56,260 nt of DNA from an uncultured Prevotella sp. (GTDB lineage: Bacteria; Bacteroidota; Bacteroidia; Bacteroidales; Bacteroidaceae). Location: the NCBI GenBank assembly GCA_900557405.1, contig USSF01000004.1:1-56260 (forward strand). The letters run 5' to 3'. This document shows positions 42,847-50,665 of this stretch, in pieces. Below the pieces are notes generated by a model. It ran no database searches. It saw only the letters and a program-made list of their open reading frames with translations, and was not told where the DNA came from. How positions within the stretch are numbered: the first letter of the stretch is position 1; every line of letters begins with the position of its first letter. Made by a program: the position numbers and the translations under genes.

Positions 42847-42881
42847 AAATCCCGGACCCTCCTTTGACGGAGAATCCGGGA
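42841..42881 (-). terminator. Terminator of the secreted PCMD gene
   Basis: TCCCGGA (42850-42856) pairs with TCCGGGA (42875-42881), with CTCC/GGAG inside. A T-rich run follows on the minus strand and overlaps the decayed end of the 33-bp array. Confidence 0.75.
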
Positions 42882-42924
42882 ATATCGCTGTTGCGCCCTT
42901 CCTGCCAACGCAGGCGGCTGCAGA

Positions 42925-44493
42925 TTACTTGCTTATCTTGGCTGTCTTGCCCTCGGCTGTACGGATGATGTATACGCCGTGCTGGCTGCCGAGCTTCACG
43001 CGGCGGCCGCTCAGGTCGAAGATACCTGCAACAGATTTCTTTGCGTTTGCATTAACGCCACTGATTGCAGAAGACTCTCCCTGCTTGGTGTAGTTGAGAG
43101 TATAAGTCATTGTGTTCTGATAGTCGCCTGAAATGAATGAGTAGTAAACAGGAAGTACTCCGTTCTCCTCTTCACCCATAGAAACAGAAGTGACATAATC
43201 CTTAGCGTTTACCACGCTCGCCAATTTTGAAGCATCAAAATCACCTGTTCCGCTAATTGCATACTCATTATTTGAAGCATCAAACGCCTGCAGATCCTTG
43301 CCTGCGTATGAGATAGATGTTGGCAAATAGTTATAAACCAGCTCCACGTCGTCGATATACAAGCAGTCCGGGTTCTTCTTATCAGTGCTACCACCGCCAG
43401 GTACAGAGCATGTAGACATAGTGAGCAGGATTGCTCTTGCCTTCAGCGTAGCGTCGTCATCCATCTTGGCGTAGTCAAACGGCAATGTGATCTGCTGCCA
43501 CTCGCCGTTGTTCGTGCCGATGGCTGTGTTGCTTGCCTTGCTGCATACGTTCTTGTATGTCACAGTCGGGTCCTCAGGATCCTGGTAGTAGCTTCCGTCG
43601 GTGATTACGGCAGACATTGTTGCCGTGATGCCGGCCTTGCCCGGAACATACTTCACCCATGCCGACACTGCGTCTGGCCTTGCCACAAGAGCTGTATAGA
43701 AAGGATCGCCTGCGCTGTCCTTGTCTGTCTTGCTCATGTCGATATACGAGTGGTTGCTTGGATCTGCCTCTGTGGCACTGCCTGCTGAGATGCGTCCGGT
43801 AGAGATTGTTCCGTTTGCCGACTTCCCCACAACTGTCGTCGAAAACACCTTGACTGATTTCGTACCTGTTGTACCCGGGCGCACATCATTGGATTCCTCT
43901 GTATGCGAACCTCCTGCCAACGTGGCCAAGCTACCGTCACAGCTCAGGAAAGAATGCCAACCATCCGGCTCATAGCCTTTTGCAAAGCCAATCTTCTCTG
44001 CACGGAAGCGCTCGAAGCCGGAGTTTGCAATCTGTCCCACCTCGTCGGCACGGTTGCCGAAGTGTACCTTGATGATTCCGAAATTGCTGGCAGTCATGTC
44101 AATGAGGATTACGGCATTGAGCTTGCCATTCTGCACGGAACCCTTCACGAATACCTGCATCGGACCCATATCCGGACCAAACCATTCTTTAACCGAAGCA
44201 TCATCACCCTTGTCGATAACCAGGGTTTTCTTGTCGCCGAATACAGAAGTAAGAGGTTTCTTGTCCATAGCGACGCCCTTCAGATTGATTGTTCCGATAG
44301 GCATTCCGGCGAAAGAGAAGTTCTTGAGCGAGAGGTCGCAAGTTCCGTCCGCTCCTTCCGTATAGCTCACGGTAGTCTCGCCCGAAGGCATTGTGCTTCC
44401 GTTAAGAGTAACGCTCAACGGACCCTTGTAGTCCGTTGCGCCAACTGTTGCGGCAAAGAGTGCCGATGTCAATAGAGTAAAAATTTTCTTCAT
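42925..44493 (-). CDS. Secreted calycin-like / PCMD protein with C-terminal sorting-like domain
   Basis: 522 residues. Signal peptide MKKIFTLLTSALFAATVGA. A calycin-like beta-barrel domain (about 20-170) contains LSLKNFSFAGMPIGTINLKG. A PCMD domain (about 175-415) begins NSGFERFRAEKIGF and holds DCLYIDDVELVYN. The tail GIFDLSGRRV then HGVYIIRTAEGKTAKISK is of the same general kind as those on the M6 protease. Probably a surface glycan-binding protein; no catalytic motif seen. Confidence 0.75.
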   Translation of the reverse strand: MKKIFTLLTSALFAATVGATDYKGPLSVTLNGSTMPSGETTVSYTEGADGTCDLSLKNFSFAGMPIGTINLKGVAMDKKPLTSVFGDKKTLVIDKGDDASVKEWFGPDMGPMQVFVKGSVQNGKLNAVILIDMTASNFGIIKVHFGNRADEVGQIANSGFERFRAEKIGFAKGYEPDGWHSFLSCDGSLATLAGGSHTEESNDVRPGTTGTKSVKVFSTTVVGKSANGTISTGRISAGSATEADPSNHSYIDMSKTDKDSAGDPFYTALVARPDAVSAWVKYVPGKAGITATMSAVITDGSYYQDPEDPTVTYKNVCSKASNTAIGTNNGEWQQITLPFDYAKMDDDATLKARAILLTMSTCSVPGGGSTDKKNPDCLYIDDVELVYNYLPTSISYAGKDLQAFDASNNEYAISGTGDFDASKLASVVNAKDYVTSVSMGEEENGVLPVYYSFISGDYQNTMTYTLNYTKQGESSAISGVNANAKKSVAGIFDLSGRRVKLGSQHGVYIIRTAEGKTAKISK

Positions 44494-44587
44494 ATCTATT
44501 CTTTAAATAATGTATGTCTGTTCCTTGTCTGCCTCCACACGGCTTCACACGTACCCCCTGTGTGGCTTGTGGCGGGCATAATATATG

Positions 44588-44595
44588 CAAAATTA
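44588..44595 (-). promoter_or_regulatory. Promoter -7 element of the secreted PCMD gene
   Basis: Minus strand TAATTTTG, giving a leader of about 88 nt that can fold between CCACAC and GTGTGG. Confidence 0.5.
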
Positions 44596-44699
44596 CATAT
44601 AAAAACGTTCTGTTCCTCTTTAATCTTCTGATTTTTACGTTTTTATAACTATTATATCCAATAAAGGCGAAGTTTAGACCACATAGACGAGTTAACTTA

Positions 44700-45311
44700 T
44701 CAATCCTTGAAATCCAGTTCCAGTTCACGGCTGCCTCCCAACAGATTGAAGCTCATGCGATGATAGGGCGTCGTGCCATACTCGCGGATGGCCTCGCGGT
44801 GCTTCTTCGTGGGATAACCCTTGTTGCCCTGCCAGTCATACTGGGGGTATTCCACGGCAAGCCCGTCCATATAGTCATCACGATAGGTCTTGGCGAGGAT
44901 GCTCGCTGCGGCAATCGACATATATTTGCCGTCGCCCTTCACGATGGTGGTATGCGGCAGGTCGCGGTAGGGCTTGAAGCGGTTGCCGTCCACTATCACT
45001 GCCTCGGGACGAACCTCCAGCCCGTCGAGCGCACGGTGCATGGCAAGGATGCTCGCATTGAGGATATTGATGCGGTCTATCTCCTCGGGCGTGACGATAC
45101 CCACCGCCCACGCCACAGCATCCCTCTCGATTATCGTGCGCAACTGCTTGCGCTTGTGGTCGGTGAGTTTCTTCGAGTCGTTGAGAAGTTCGTTCTCATA
45201 GTCGCGGGGCAGTATGACGGCTGCCGCAAACACGCTTCCGGCAAGGCATCCGCGCCCGGCTTCATCGCAGCCCGCCTCTACGAAGTCCTCGTAATAATGA
45301 TTCTTCAGCAT
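44700..45311 (-). CDS. rnhB: Ribonuclease HII
   Basis: 203 residues from ATG 45311 (MLKNHYYEDFVEAGCDEAGRG). It nicks RNA in RNA-DNA hybrids and at single ribonucleotides in DNA. The active-site carboxylates are visible in CDEAGRG, the DG(N) block VIVDGNRFK, and the GYPTKKHREAI region. Length and motifs are normal. The longer upstream frame has no family likeness. Confidence 0.93.
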   Translation of the reverse strand: MLKNHYYEDFVEAGCDEAGRGCLAGSVFAAAVILPRDYENELLNDSKKLTDHKRKQLRTIIERDAVAWAVGIVTPEEIDRINILNASILAMHRALDGLEVRPEAVIVDGNRFKPYRDLPHTTIVKGDGKYMSIAAASILAKTYRDDYMDGLAVEYPQYDWQGNKGYPTKKHREAIREYGTTPYHRMSFNLLGGSRELELDFKD

Positions 45312-45442
45312 ATCTTTTCTATTACTTATTTTAATAATATACGCCGTTTCCCACATTTTATTGTATGCAGCAAACAAGGATTCCCTACAGATTCTTAACA
45401 AAAAAAGGTATGAAAGTGAACCTATTGTGCAAAAAACCGGCA

Positions 45443-45450
45443 TAATTTTG
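45443..45450 (+). promoter_or_regulatory. Promoter -7 element of the 99-residue gene
   Basis: TAATTTTG, about 44 nt before the ATG. Confidence 0.5.
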
Positions 45451-45493
45451 CAGCAGAAACAATAAATCAAAATAAAAGGAAAGGAAAACGATT

Positions 45494-45793
45494 ATGGAAA
45501 AGAACATCACAATTACCGCCAACGATATCAACAACCGCGAATTCGGTCTCTCTGAACTGTGGAGAAGTTTCTCCGAATGGACATCAACACCTGCAAGACT
45601 GCTCGCAAGATACTATTCCTCGGTATTGGAGCGCGACATTACCATGCGTCAGACATGGCGTCTGATAGAGGTACAGATTGCCTTCTTCGCCGGTATCTTC
45701 CCTGCCGACTTCTCCGTTGCACTGAGACTTCTGGCCGCCGCCTGGTTCATCTCGGCACTGCTCCGCTGCAAGCGCGCCCTGTCAGCAAAATAA
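45494..45793 (+). CDS. Small protein of unknown function, 99 aa
   Basis: 99 residues. The N-terminal half is polar (MEKNITITANDINNREFGLS, then WRSFSEWTSTPARLLARYY). The C-terminal half is hydrophobic with VQIAFFAGIFPADFSVALRL and LLAAAWFISALLRC, possibly one or two membrane helices. It has its own promoter and terminator, which supports it as a real gene. Family not recognised. Confidence 0.6.
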   Translation: MEKNITITANDINNREFGLSELWRSFSEWTSTPARLLARYYSSVLERDITMRQTWRLIEVQIAFFAGIFPADFSVALRLLAAAWFISALLRCKRALSAK

Positions 45794-45940
45794 GCAGTCC
45801 CCGTAAGTTCCGCTCCCTCCGGCTGCAACTACAAGAGTTGCCACAAGGACAGGAACAGCAACAAGAATCCAAGCCATAATTATAACATAGTCCATTGGTG
45901 GTCTATGCCATGAAACACACATTCATCTTATCACTCATTC

Positions 45941-45975
45941 AAAGTCCGCCCCATCCGGCGGACTTTCTTTTTATC
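45941..45975 (+). terminator. Terminator of the 99-residue gene
   Basis: AAAGTCCGCC, CCATCC, GGCGGACTTT, then CTTTTTA. Textbook intrinsic terminator about 150 nt past the stop. Confidence 0.8.
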
Positions 45976-46062
45976 TACGCCCCATTATGCCCCGCCAATG
46001 TTTATCTATCTTTCCGCTTGTGCCCCTCCGCTTTTTGTTCTGAATAAAGAGGAAAGACACCC

Positions 46063-46380
46063 CCTCCTTATCAACTCGTCTAATAAAAAAAAACTTTTTC
46101 CTTTTTTTACCCTCACACCCTCACTTTTCGGCTGAAACGCCCTGTTTATCGGGGTTTCAGTGGTGAGGGTAAGTGTGAGGGTAGGAAGGCATACTGCTTG
46201 TCGGATTTCTATGGATGGGCGTCAGATTCAATGGACAGGGCGCTAAAAAGCAGCGCTTTACCGGCAGTATAGCTATGCTGCACTGTTGGTGCAAGGGTGC
46301 TGCACTTTTCAGGTACCGCTATTTACAGATGTTTACAGTGAAAGAATCAGTGAAAGACTTGCCTTAATGTAAATAAGGTT
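46063..46380 (+). repeat. Fullest copy of the large interspersed non-coding element
   Basis: About 300 bp without coding character. In order: TCAACTCGTCTAATA, an A run into CTTTTTCCTTTTTTTACC, CTCACACCCTCAC, GAAACGCCCTGTTTATCGGGG, TGAGGGTAAGTGTGAGGGT, GATTCAATGGACAGGGCGC, GCTTTACCGGCAGTATAGC, CACTGTTGGTGC, and TTTACAGTGAAAG. The CGCCCTG and CAGGGCG pair could form a large stem. It matches 18895-19150 in the second half and 1-64 (inverted) in the first. Confidence 0.7.
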
Positions 46381-46440
46381 ATTGTCTCCTGTCTATGCAT
46401 TTGACGGAAAGACCACTTTTTTATATTCGTCGTAGATTAA

Positions 46441-46527
46441 AATCCATAAAAAGCAATACTTTTGCGGATTGTATCCCTTAAAAGTATGGCTTTTTGTGGA
46501 TTCAATTCCAAAAAAGTATTGTTTTTT
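46441..46527. repeat. Inverted repeat plus third copy upstream of the Rpn-type nuclease gene
   Basis: Arms 46441-46463 and 46480-46502 are complementary over 23 bp with two mismatches (AATCCAYAAAAAGCMATACT type). A third, direct partial copy AAAAGTATTGTTTTTT starts at 46512. The three motif starts (46448, 46480, 46512) are spaced 32 bp. The promoter -7 element follows at 46552. Confidence 0.7.
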
Positions 46528-46551
46528 TAAGGAAATGAAAAGGGAAATGCT

Positions 46552-46559
46552 TATATTTG
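46552..46559 (+). promoter_or_regulatory. Promoter -7 element of the Rpn-type nuclease gene
   Basis: TATATTTG, 25 nt before ATG 46584, which makes the in-frame ATG at 46557 unlikely. Confidence 0.6.
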
Positions 46560-46583
46560 CCATCAAATAAGCATCAGACTATT

Positions 46584-47477
46584 ATGGACGAGAACAAATA
46601 CATACGGTTTGACTGGGCGATGAAACGACTGCTCAGACAAAAAGCAAACTTCGGAATCCTTGAGGGTTTGCTTACTACTTTGCTTGGCATGAAGATCAAG
46701 ATCAAGCGGATGCTTGAGAGTGAAAGCAATCAGGATGATGAGTCTGACAAGTATAACCGAGTGGATATGCTTGCAGAGAACGACAAGGGTGAACTGTTCT
46801 TGATTGAGGTGCAGAACAATACGGAATATGCTTACTTCCAGCGTATGCTGTTCGGTACGTCGAAACTTGTTACGGAATATATCAAGAAAGGTGAAGGATA
46901 CGAGAACGTGCGTAAGGTGTACAGTGTGAACATCGTGTATTTCTCTTTGGGCAAGGGATCGGACATTGTTTATCACGGCAAGACAGAGTTCCGTGGCATA
47001 CACAATGGAGACTTGCTTGAACTGAGTCCGTTCCAGAAGCAGAAATTCAACGTTGATGTAGTAAGCGACCTTTATCCCGAGTATTATATAATGAAGGTGA
47101 ACGACTTCAACCGTGTGGCGAAGAACTCCATTGAGGAATGGGCATACTATCTGAATACGGGAGATGTGCCCAAGGGTGCAAAGGCACCAGGTATGGAGGA
47201 AGTTAAGGAACAGCTTACGATAGACCGCATGGACAAGTCGGAACGTTCTGCCTATTACAAGCATCTCGACAATATCGTGATACTCCGCGACAATATATAT
47301 ACGGAACGAGAGGAGGGAAGACTTGAAGGTCGTGCAGAAGGACGAGAAGAAGGACGAGAAGAAGGACGTCTTGAAGAACGCAGACAAAATGCGAAGAAGA
47401 TGAAAGAATTGTCTGTACCCGTTGAAACGATTTCTCAGGTCACAGGCTTGTCTGTTGATGAGATAGACAGTCTGTAG
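46584..47477 (+). CDS. Rpn family / PD-(D/E)XK nuclease transposase-like protein
   Basis: 297 residues from ATG 46584 (MDENKYIRFDWAMKRLLRQK). The nuclease core follows: NRVDMLAENDKGELFLIEVQ (about 62-81) supplies the D and E-x-Q of the PD-(D/E)XK motif, with the YAYFQRMLFGTSKLV helix after it. The C-terminus has a charged repeat region (EGRLEGRAEGREEGREEGR) and a short helical end. Relatives (RpnA-E) promote RecA-independent recombination; they are often strain-variable. Single gene with an inverted repeat at its promoter. Confidence 0.88.
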   Translation: MDENKYIRFDWAMKRLLRQKANFGILEGLLTTLLGMKIKIKRMLESESNQDDESDKYNRVDMLAENDKGELFLIEVQNNTEYAYFQRMLFGTSKLVTEYIKKGEGYENVRKVYSVNIVYFSLGKGSDIVYHGKTEFRGIHNGDLLELSPFQKQKFNVDVVSDLYPEYYIMKVNDFNRVAKNSIEEWAYYLNTGDVPKGAKAPGMEEVKEQLTIDRMDKSERSAYYKHLDNIVILRDNIYTEREEGRLEGRAEGREEGREEGRLEERRQNAKKMKELSVPVETISQVTGLSVDEIDSL

Positions 47478-47575
47478 GTATGCGGTATTTTTTCATTCTC
47501 GTTAAAGGTCGGCACACACAAAATAAACTGTAAGCTTTATCCATAATTTTATATAAATAATCAAGTGAAACTCTA

Positions 47576-47583
47576 TATCTTTG
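47576..47583 (+). promoter_or_regulatory. Promoter -7 element of the metal locus
   Basis: TATCTTTG, 37 nt before the ATG of the HMA-AraC regulator. Confidence 0.55.
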
Positions 47584-47619
47584 CACCACAAATCAAAATA
47601 AGGGGAATATCATACACCG

Positions 47620-48174
47620 ATGAAACTGTTGATTAAAAACATGGTTTGCCCACGCTGCATTATAGCGGTGAAGGATATACTTGAGGCAGAAGGTGTAAAG
47701 GTGAAGTCTGTTGCCTTGGGTGATGCCGAGACTGAGGGAGAGCTTACTGACGGACAGCGTATTGCCATAGCAAGGAGATTGCAGGATATGGGGTTTGAAT
47801 TGCTCGACGATCCGCGTTCGCAGTTAGTGGAACAGATACGCATTGCTGTACTAAAATGGGTGCGGATGAATCAGGAACGTCCAAAGATGTCTGATTACCT
47901 CTCTCATAATCTCAGGAAGGACTACAGTGCCTTGAGCAAGCTCTTCTCCGAAGTGCGGGGCATCACAATAGAGCGCTTTGCCATAACCCACCGCATAGAA
48001 TATGCCAAGGAACTGCTGTGTTACAGCCAGCTTTCCACAAGCGAAATAGCCTATACTCTTGGCTACAGTTCACCGGCACACTTGTCTTCACAATTCAAGC
48101 AGGTCACGGGTATGACACCCAAGGAATTCCGTGCGCTTGAACAGCACGGCAGGGTCTCTTTGGATGAATTGTAA
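47620..48174 (+). CDS. AraC-type regulator with N-terminal heavy-metal-associated (HMA-like) domain
   Basis: 184 residues. Residues 1-65 look like an HMA fold: the metal loop MVCPRC has Cys10 and Cys13, followed by IIAVKDILEAEGVKVKSVALG and a second helix-strand. Residues 85-180 are an AraC double helix-turn-helix (YSALSKLFSEVRGITIERF, STSEIAYTLGYSSPAHLSSQFKQV). It probably binds a thiophilic metal such as copper or zinc directly and then controls the TonB receptor gene 36 bp downstream. A sensor made from the same domain as the secreted metal protein of this operon. Confidence 0.82.
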   Translation: MKLLIKNMVCPRCIIAVKDILEAEGVKVKSVALGDAETEGELTDGQRIAIARRLQDMGFELLDDPRSQLVEQIRIAVLKWVRMNQERPKMSDYLSHNLRKDYSALSKLFSEVRGITIERFAITHRIEYAKELLCYSQLSTSEIAYTLGYSSPAHLSSQFKQVTGMTPKEFRALEQHGRVSLDEL

Positions 48175-48210
48175 GGAAAAGGACGTACAACAAAAGAACT
48201 TGATATTTAT

Positions 48211-50196
48211 ATGAGAAGAACAATTTTGGGCGTTTTGGGATGCCTGTCCGTATCGCAGCAGATGATGGCGCAGACGGACAGCATAGCCGGAGCACATGAA
48301 TTGAAGAATGTGGAAGTGAAAGCTACAAAAGGTATTAAATCGAAATTCAGGATAGACAATACGGATATTATCGGACAAGGACAACTGATACGGGCTGCTT
48401 GCTGCAACCTGGGAGAATCGTTCACCACCAATCCGTCCGTCGACGTGAGCTACAGCGATGCCGCCACAGGAGCAAAGCAGATAAAGCTGCTTGGACTGAG
48501 CGGTACTTATGTGCAGATGCTCACCGAAAACATTCCCAACCTGCGTGGAGCATCCTTGCCTTATAGTCTCGGTTACGTGCCAGGACCGTGGATGCAGTCG
48601 ATACAGGTGAGCAAGGGAGCATCAAGTGTGAAAAACGGATATGAAAGCACTACGGGACAGATAAACATAGAGTTCCTCAAACCGCAAGGCACTGACGGAG
48701 TAAGGGCAAACGCCTATCTGGACAATGAATTGAAGACAGAAGTCAACCTGGACGGAAGTATACATCTTACCGACCGCCTTTCTACGGCAACCCTTCTCCA
48801 TTTCGAGAACCGTCAGATGGACCACGACGGTAATAACGACGGATTTATGGATATGCCCAAGTTGCGACAATACAATATAATGCACAGATGGGCGTATGTG
48901 TCGCCGCGGTGGATAAGCCAACTGATGGTGCGCGCCTTGCATGACGAGCGTAATGGCGGACAGAGCCGGAAGCATGCAGCTGCGGATGCTGCGGAACAGC
49001 TCTACACAACTTCTGTCAAGACCAACCGCTATGAGATGCAATGGAAAAACGGCTTCACCCTGAATACCGACCATAACACATCGGTAGCCTTGATGATGCA
49101 TGGCTCATGGCACGATGCAGACAACATCTTCGGTATGACCCGATATGATGTAACTCAGAAGAACGGCTATGCACAACTGATGTTTGAAACGGATATCAAT
49201 GAGCATAACAATATCAGTGTCGGCGCATCGCTTAACCACGATTATTATGATGAGCGCTTCAATCCATTGGGCGCAATGCCTGATGCAGGAAGCAAAGCGA
49301 CGAAGGAAACGATCCCAGGTCTCTATGCCCAATACACATACAAGCTGGGCGAAAAGCTTACGGTCATGCCGGGCTTGCGTTGGGATCATTCAAGCCTTTA
49401 CGGTGGCTTCGTCACTCCCCGACTGCACATCAAGTATTCCCCGTCAGACATTTTCACGCTACGCACATCCATCGGCAAGGGTTATCGCACACCGCATGCC
49501 TTGGCAGAGAACGTAACGTTATTGGCAAGCGGCAGAGAGATTATCATCGATTCCGACCTAAAGCAGGAGGAGGCATGGAACATGGGAGCTTCCGTCGGTA
49601 TGAACATTCCGCTCTTCGGCAAGAACCTCGAGCTGAATGCGGAGTATTACTACACCGACTTCAAGCATCAGATGATAATGAACTTTGACGGAGCCAGAGG
49701 CGAACACACCTTATCGTTTGAGAATCTTGACGGCAAGAGCTATAGCCATACGTTCCAGGTGGATGCCACATATCCATTGCTTAGCGGGATGACTGCCACT
49801 GCCGCCTTCCGTTTCAACGACGTGAAGTGTACCTACGACGGAGTGCTTCGCCTGAAGCCTCTCACTTCGCGCTATAAGGGATTGCTCACCCTCTCGTACA
49901 AGACGCCGCTCGAACTGTGGCAGTTCGACGTGACGAGCCAACTGAATGGCGGTGGTGAGCTTTACGACCAGAGTCGCTATCCTGCCTATTTCCAGTTGCA
50001 GGCACAGGTGACGCGCGAGTTCCACAGGTTCAGCATATACTTAGGCGGCGAGAATCTCACCAACTATAAGATAGACAATCCCATCCTCCACTCCCATCAT
50101 CCATGGAGTGCAGCCTTCGATGCCACACAGGTATGGGGACCCGTCACGGGAGCAATGGCTTACATCGGAGTAAGATTCAAGTTAGAGAAGTTGTAG
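48211..50196 (+). CDS. TonB-dependent outer-membrane receptor, probably for metal
   Basis: 661 residues, shorter than SusC and without the carboxypeptidase-like front domain, so of the classic siderophore/BtuB/metal type. Signal peptide MRRTILGVLGCLSVSQQMMA. The plug (about 45-160) holds GASLPYSLGYVPGPWMQSIQ and VSKGASSVKNGYESTTGQIN; the 22-strand barrel ends YIGVRFKLEKL. Position between an HMA-AraC regulator and a secreted HMA protein suggests uptake of a free or chelated metal. No partner inner-membrane transporter is in the window. Confidence 0.85.
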   Translation: MRRTILGVLGCLSVSQQMMAQTDSIAGAHELKNVEVKATKGIKSKFRIDNTDIIGQGQLIRAACCNLGESFTTNPSVDVSYSDAATGAKQIKLLGLSGTYVQMLTENIPNLRGASLPYSLGYVPGPWMQSIQVSKGASSVKNGYESTTGQINIEFLKPQGTDGVRANAYLDNELKTEVNLDGSIHLTDRLSTATLLHFENRQMDHDGNNDGFMDMPKLRQYNIMHRWAYVSPRWISQLMVRALHDERNGGQSRKHAAADAAEQLYTTSVKTNRYEMQWKNGFTLNTDHNTSVALMMHGSWHDADNIFGMTRYDVTQKNGYAQLMFETDINEHNNISVGASLNHDYYDERFNPLGAMPDAGSKATKETIPGLYAQYTYKLGEKLTVMPGLRWDHSSLYGGFVTPRLHIKYSPSDIFTLRTSIGKGYRTPHALAENVTLLASGREIIIDSDLKQEEAWNMGASVGMNIPLFGKNLELNAEYYYTDFKHQMIMNFDGARGEHTLSFENLDGKSYSHTFQVDATYPLLSGMTATAAFRFNDVKCTYDGVLRLKPLTSRYKGLLTLSYKTPLELWQFDVTSQLNGGGELYDQSRYPAYFQLQAQVTREFHRFSIYLGGENLTNYKIDNPILHSHHPWSAAFDATQVWGPVTGAMAYIGVRFKLEKL

Positions 50197-50236
50197 ACGA
50201 GCAGACGTCCTTGTCAACCCGTTAACTCATCAACAG
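50197..50236. repeat. Tract of 8-bp repeats (NNNTCAAC type)
   Basis: AGACGAGC, AGACGTCC, TTGTCAAC, CCGTTAAC, TCATCAAC in register between the TonB receptor and the secreted metal-binding protein gene. Confidence 0.55.
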
Positions 50237-50260
50237 ATAAATCATTAAACAAAAAAAGAT

Positions 50261-50542
50261 ATGAAGAAGAATCTTTTAGCAGCATTTATGCTTGTAGCTG
50301 CCGGCAATGCTTTTGCCAAGACATCAGCAGACACATTAGTAGTAACAACACAACCACAGATGCATTGTCAGAACTGTGAGAAGAAAATCAAGAGCAACAT
50401 CCGCTTTGTCAAGGGTACAAAGAAAATCATCACCTCGGTGGATGAACAGAAGGTGACCATCGTCTACGATTCCAAGAAAGCCAATTATGACGACTTCGTT
50501 ACGGCTTTCAAGAAGATAGGCTATGAGATAAAGAAGAAATGA
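50261..50542 (+). CDS. Secreted heavy-metal-associated (HMA) domain protein
   Basis: 93 residues. Signal peptide MKKNLLAAFMLVAAGNAFA, then a single HMA domain with the metal loop MHCQNCEKKIK (Cys36, Cys39) and the usual strand-helix order ending YDDFVTAFKKIGYEIKKK. It should act as a periplasmic metal chaperone, taking metal from the receptor encoded 64 bp upstream. The metal is probably copper or zinc; sequence alone does not decide. Confidence 0.88.
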   Translation: MKKNLLAAFMLVAAGNAFAKTSADTLVVTTQPQMHCQNCEKKIKSNIRFVKGTKKIITSVDEQKVTIVYDSKKANYDDFVTAFKKIGYEIKKK

Positions 50543-50594
50543 CACCAGCTGAAGTCTCTGACTCCAGCTGTAGCCTCCGGTTCCAACTATAATC

Positions 50595-50634
50595 TCCGAC
50601 CTCTGTTGTAATTCAGAGGCCGGATTTATTTTAT
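50595..50634 (+). terminator. Terminator of the metal operon
   Basis: TCCGACCTCTG (50595-50605) pairs with CAGAGGCCGGA (50614-50624), followed by TTTATTTTA. Confidence 0.75.
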
Positions 50635-50636
50635 AC

Positions 50637-50665
50637 CCAATCGGTCATTAGGTCGTTTGGGGATT
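50637..50665. repeat. CCCCAAAC-type intergenic palindrome, copy 3
   Basis: CCCAATCGGTCA and GGTCGTTTGGGG are imperfect complements, lying between the converging metal operon and hydrolase gene, up to the hydrolase stop. Confidence 0.45.

Noticed and set aside
42614..42847. 77-codon minus-strand frame coding a repeated FVRKSV peptide
   Set aside because: It exists because the repeat period is a multiple of three. It overlaps the ATPase start in another frame and is interrupted by the promoter, so it is taken as a by-product of the array.
47600..48174. Copper-exporting ATPase fragment (because of the CxxC domain)
   Set aside because: The rest of the protein is a clear AraC double helix-turn-helix, not a P-type ATPase.
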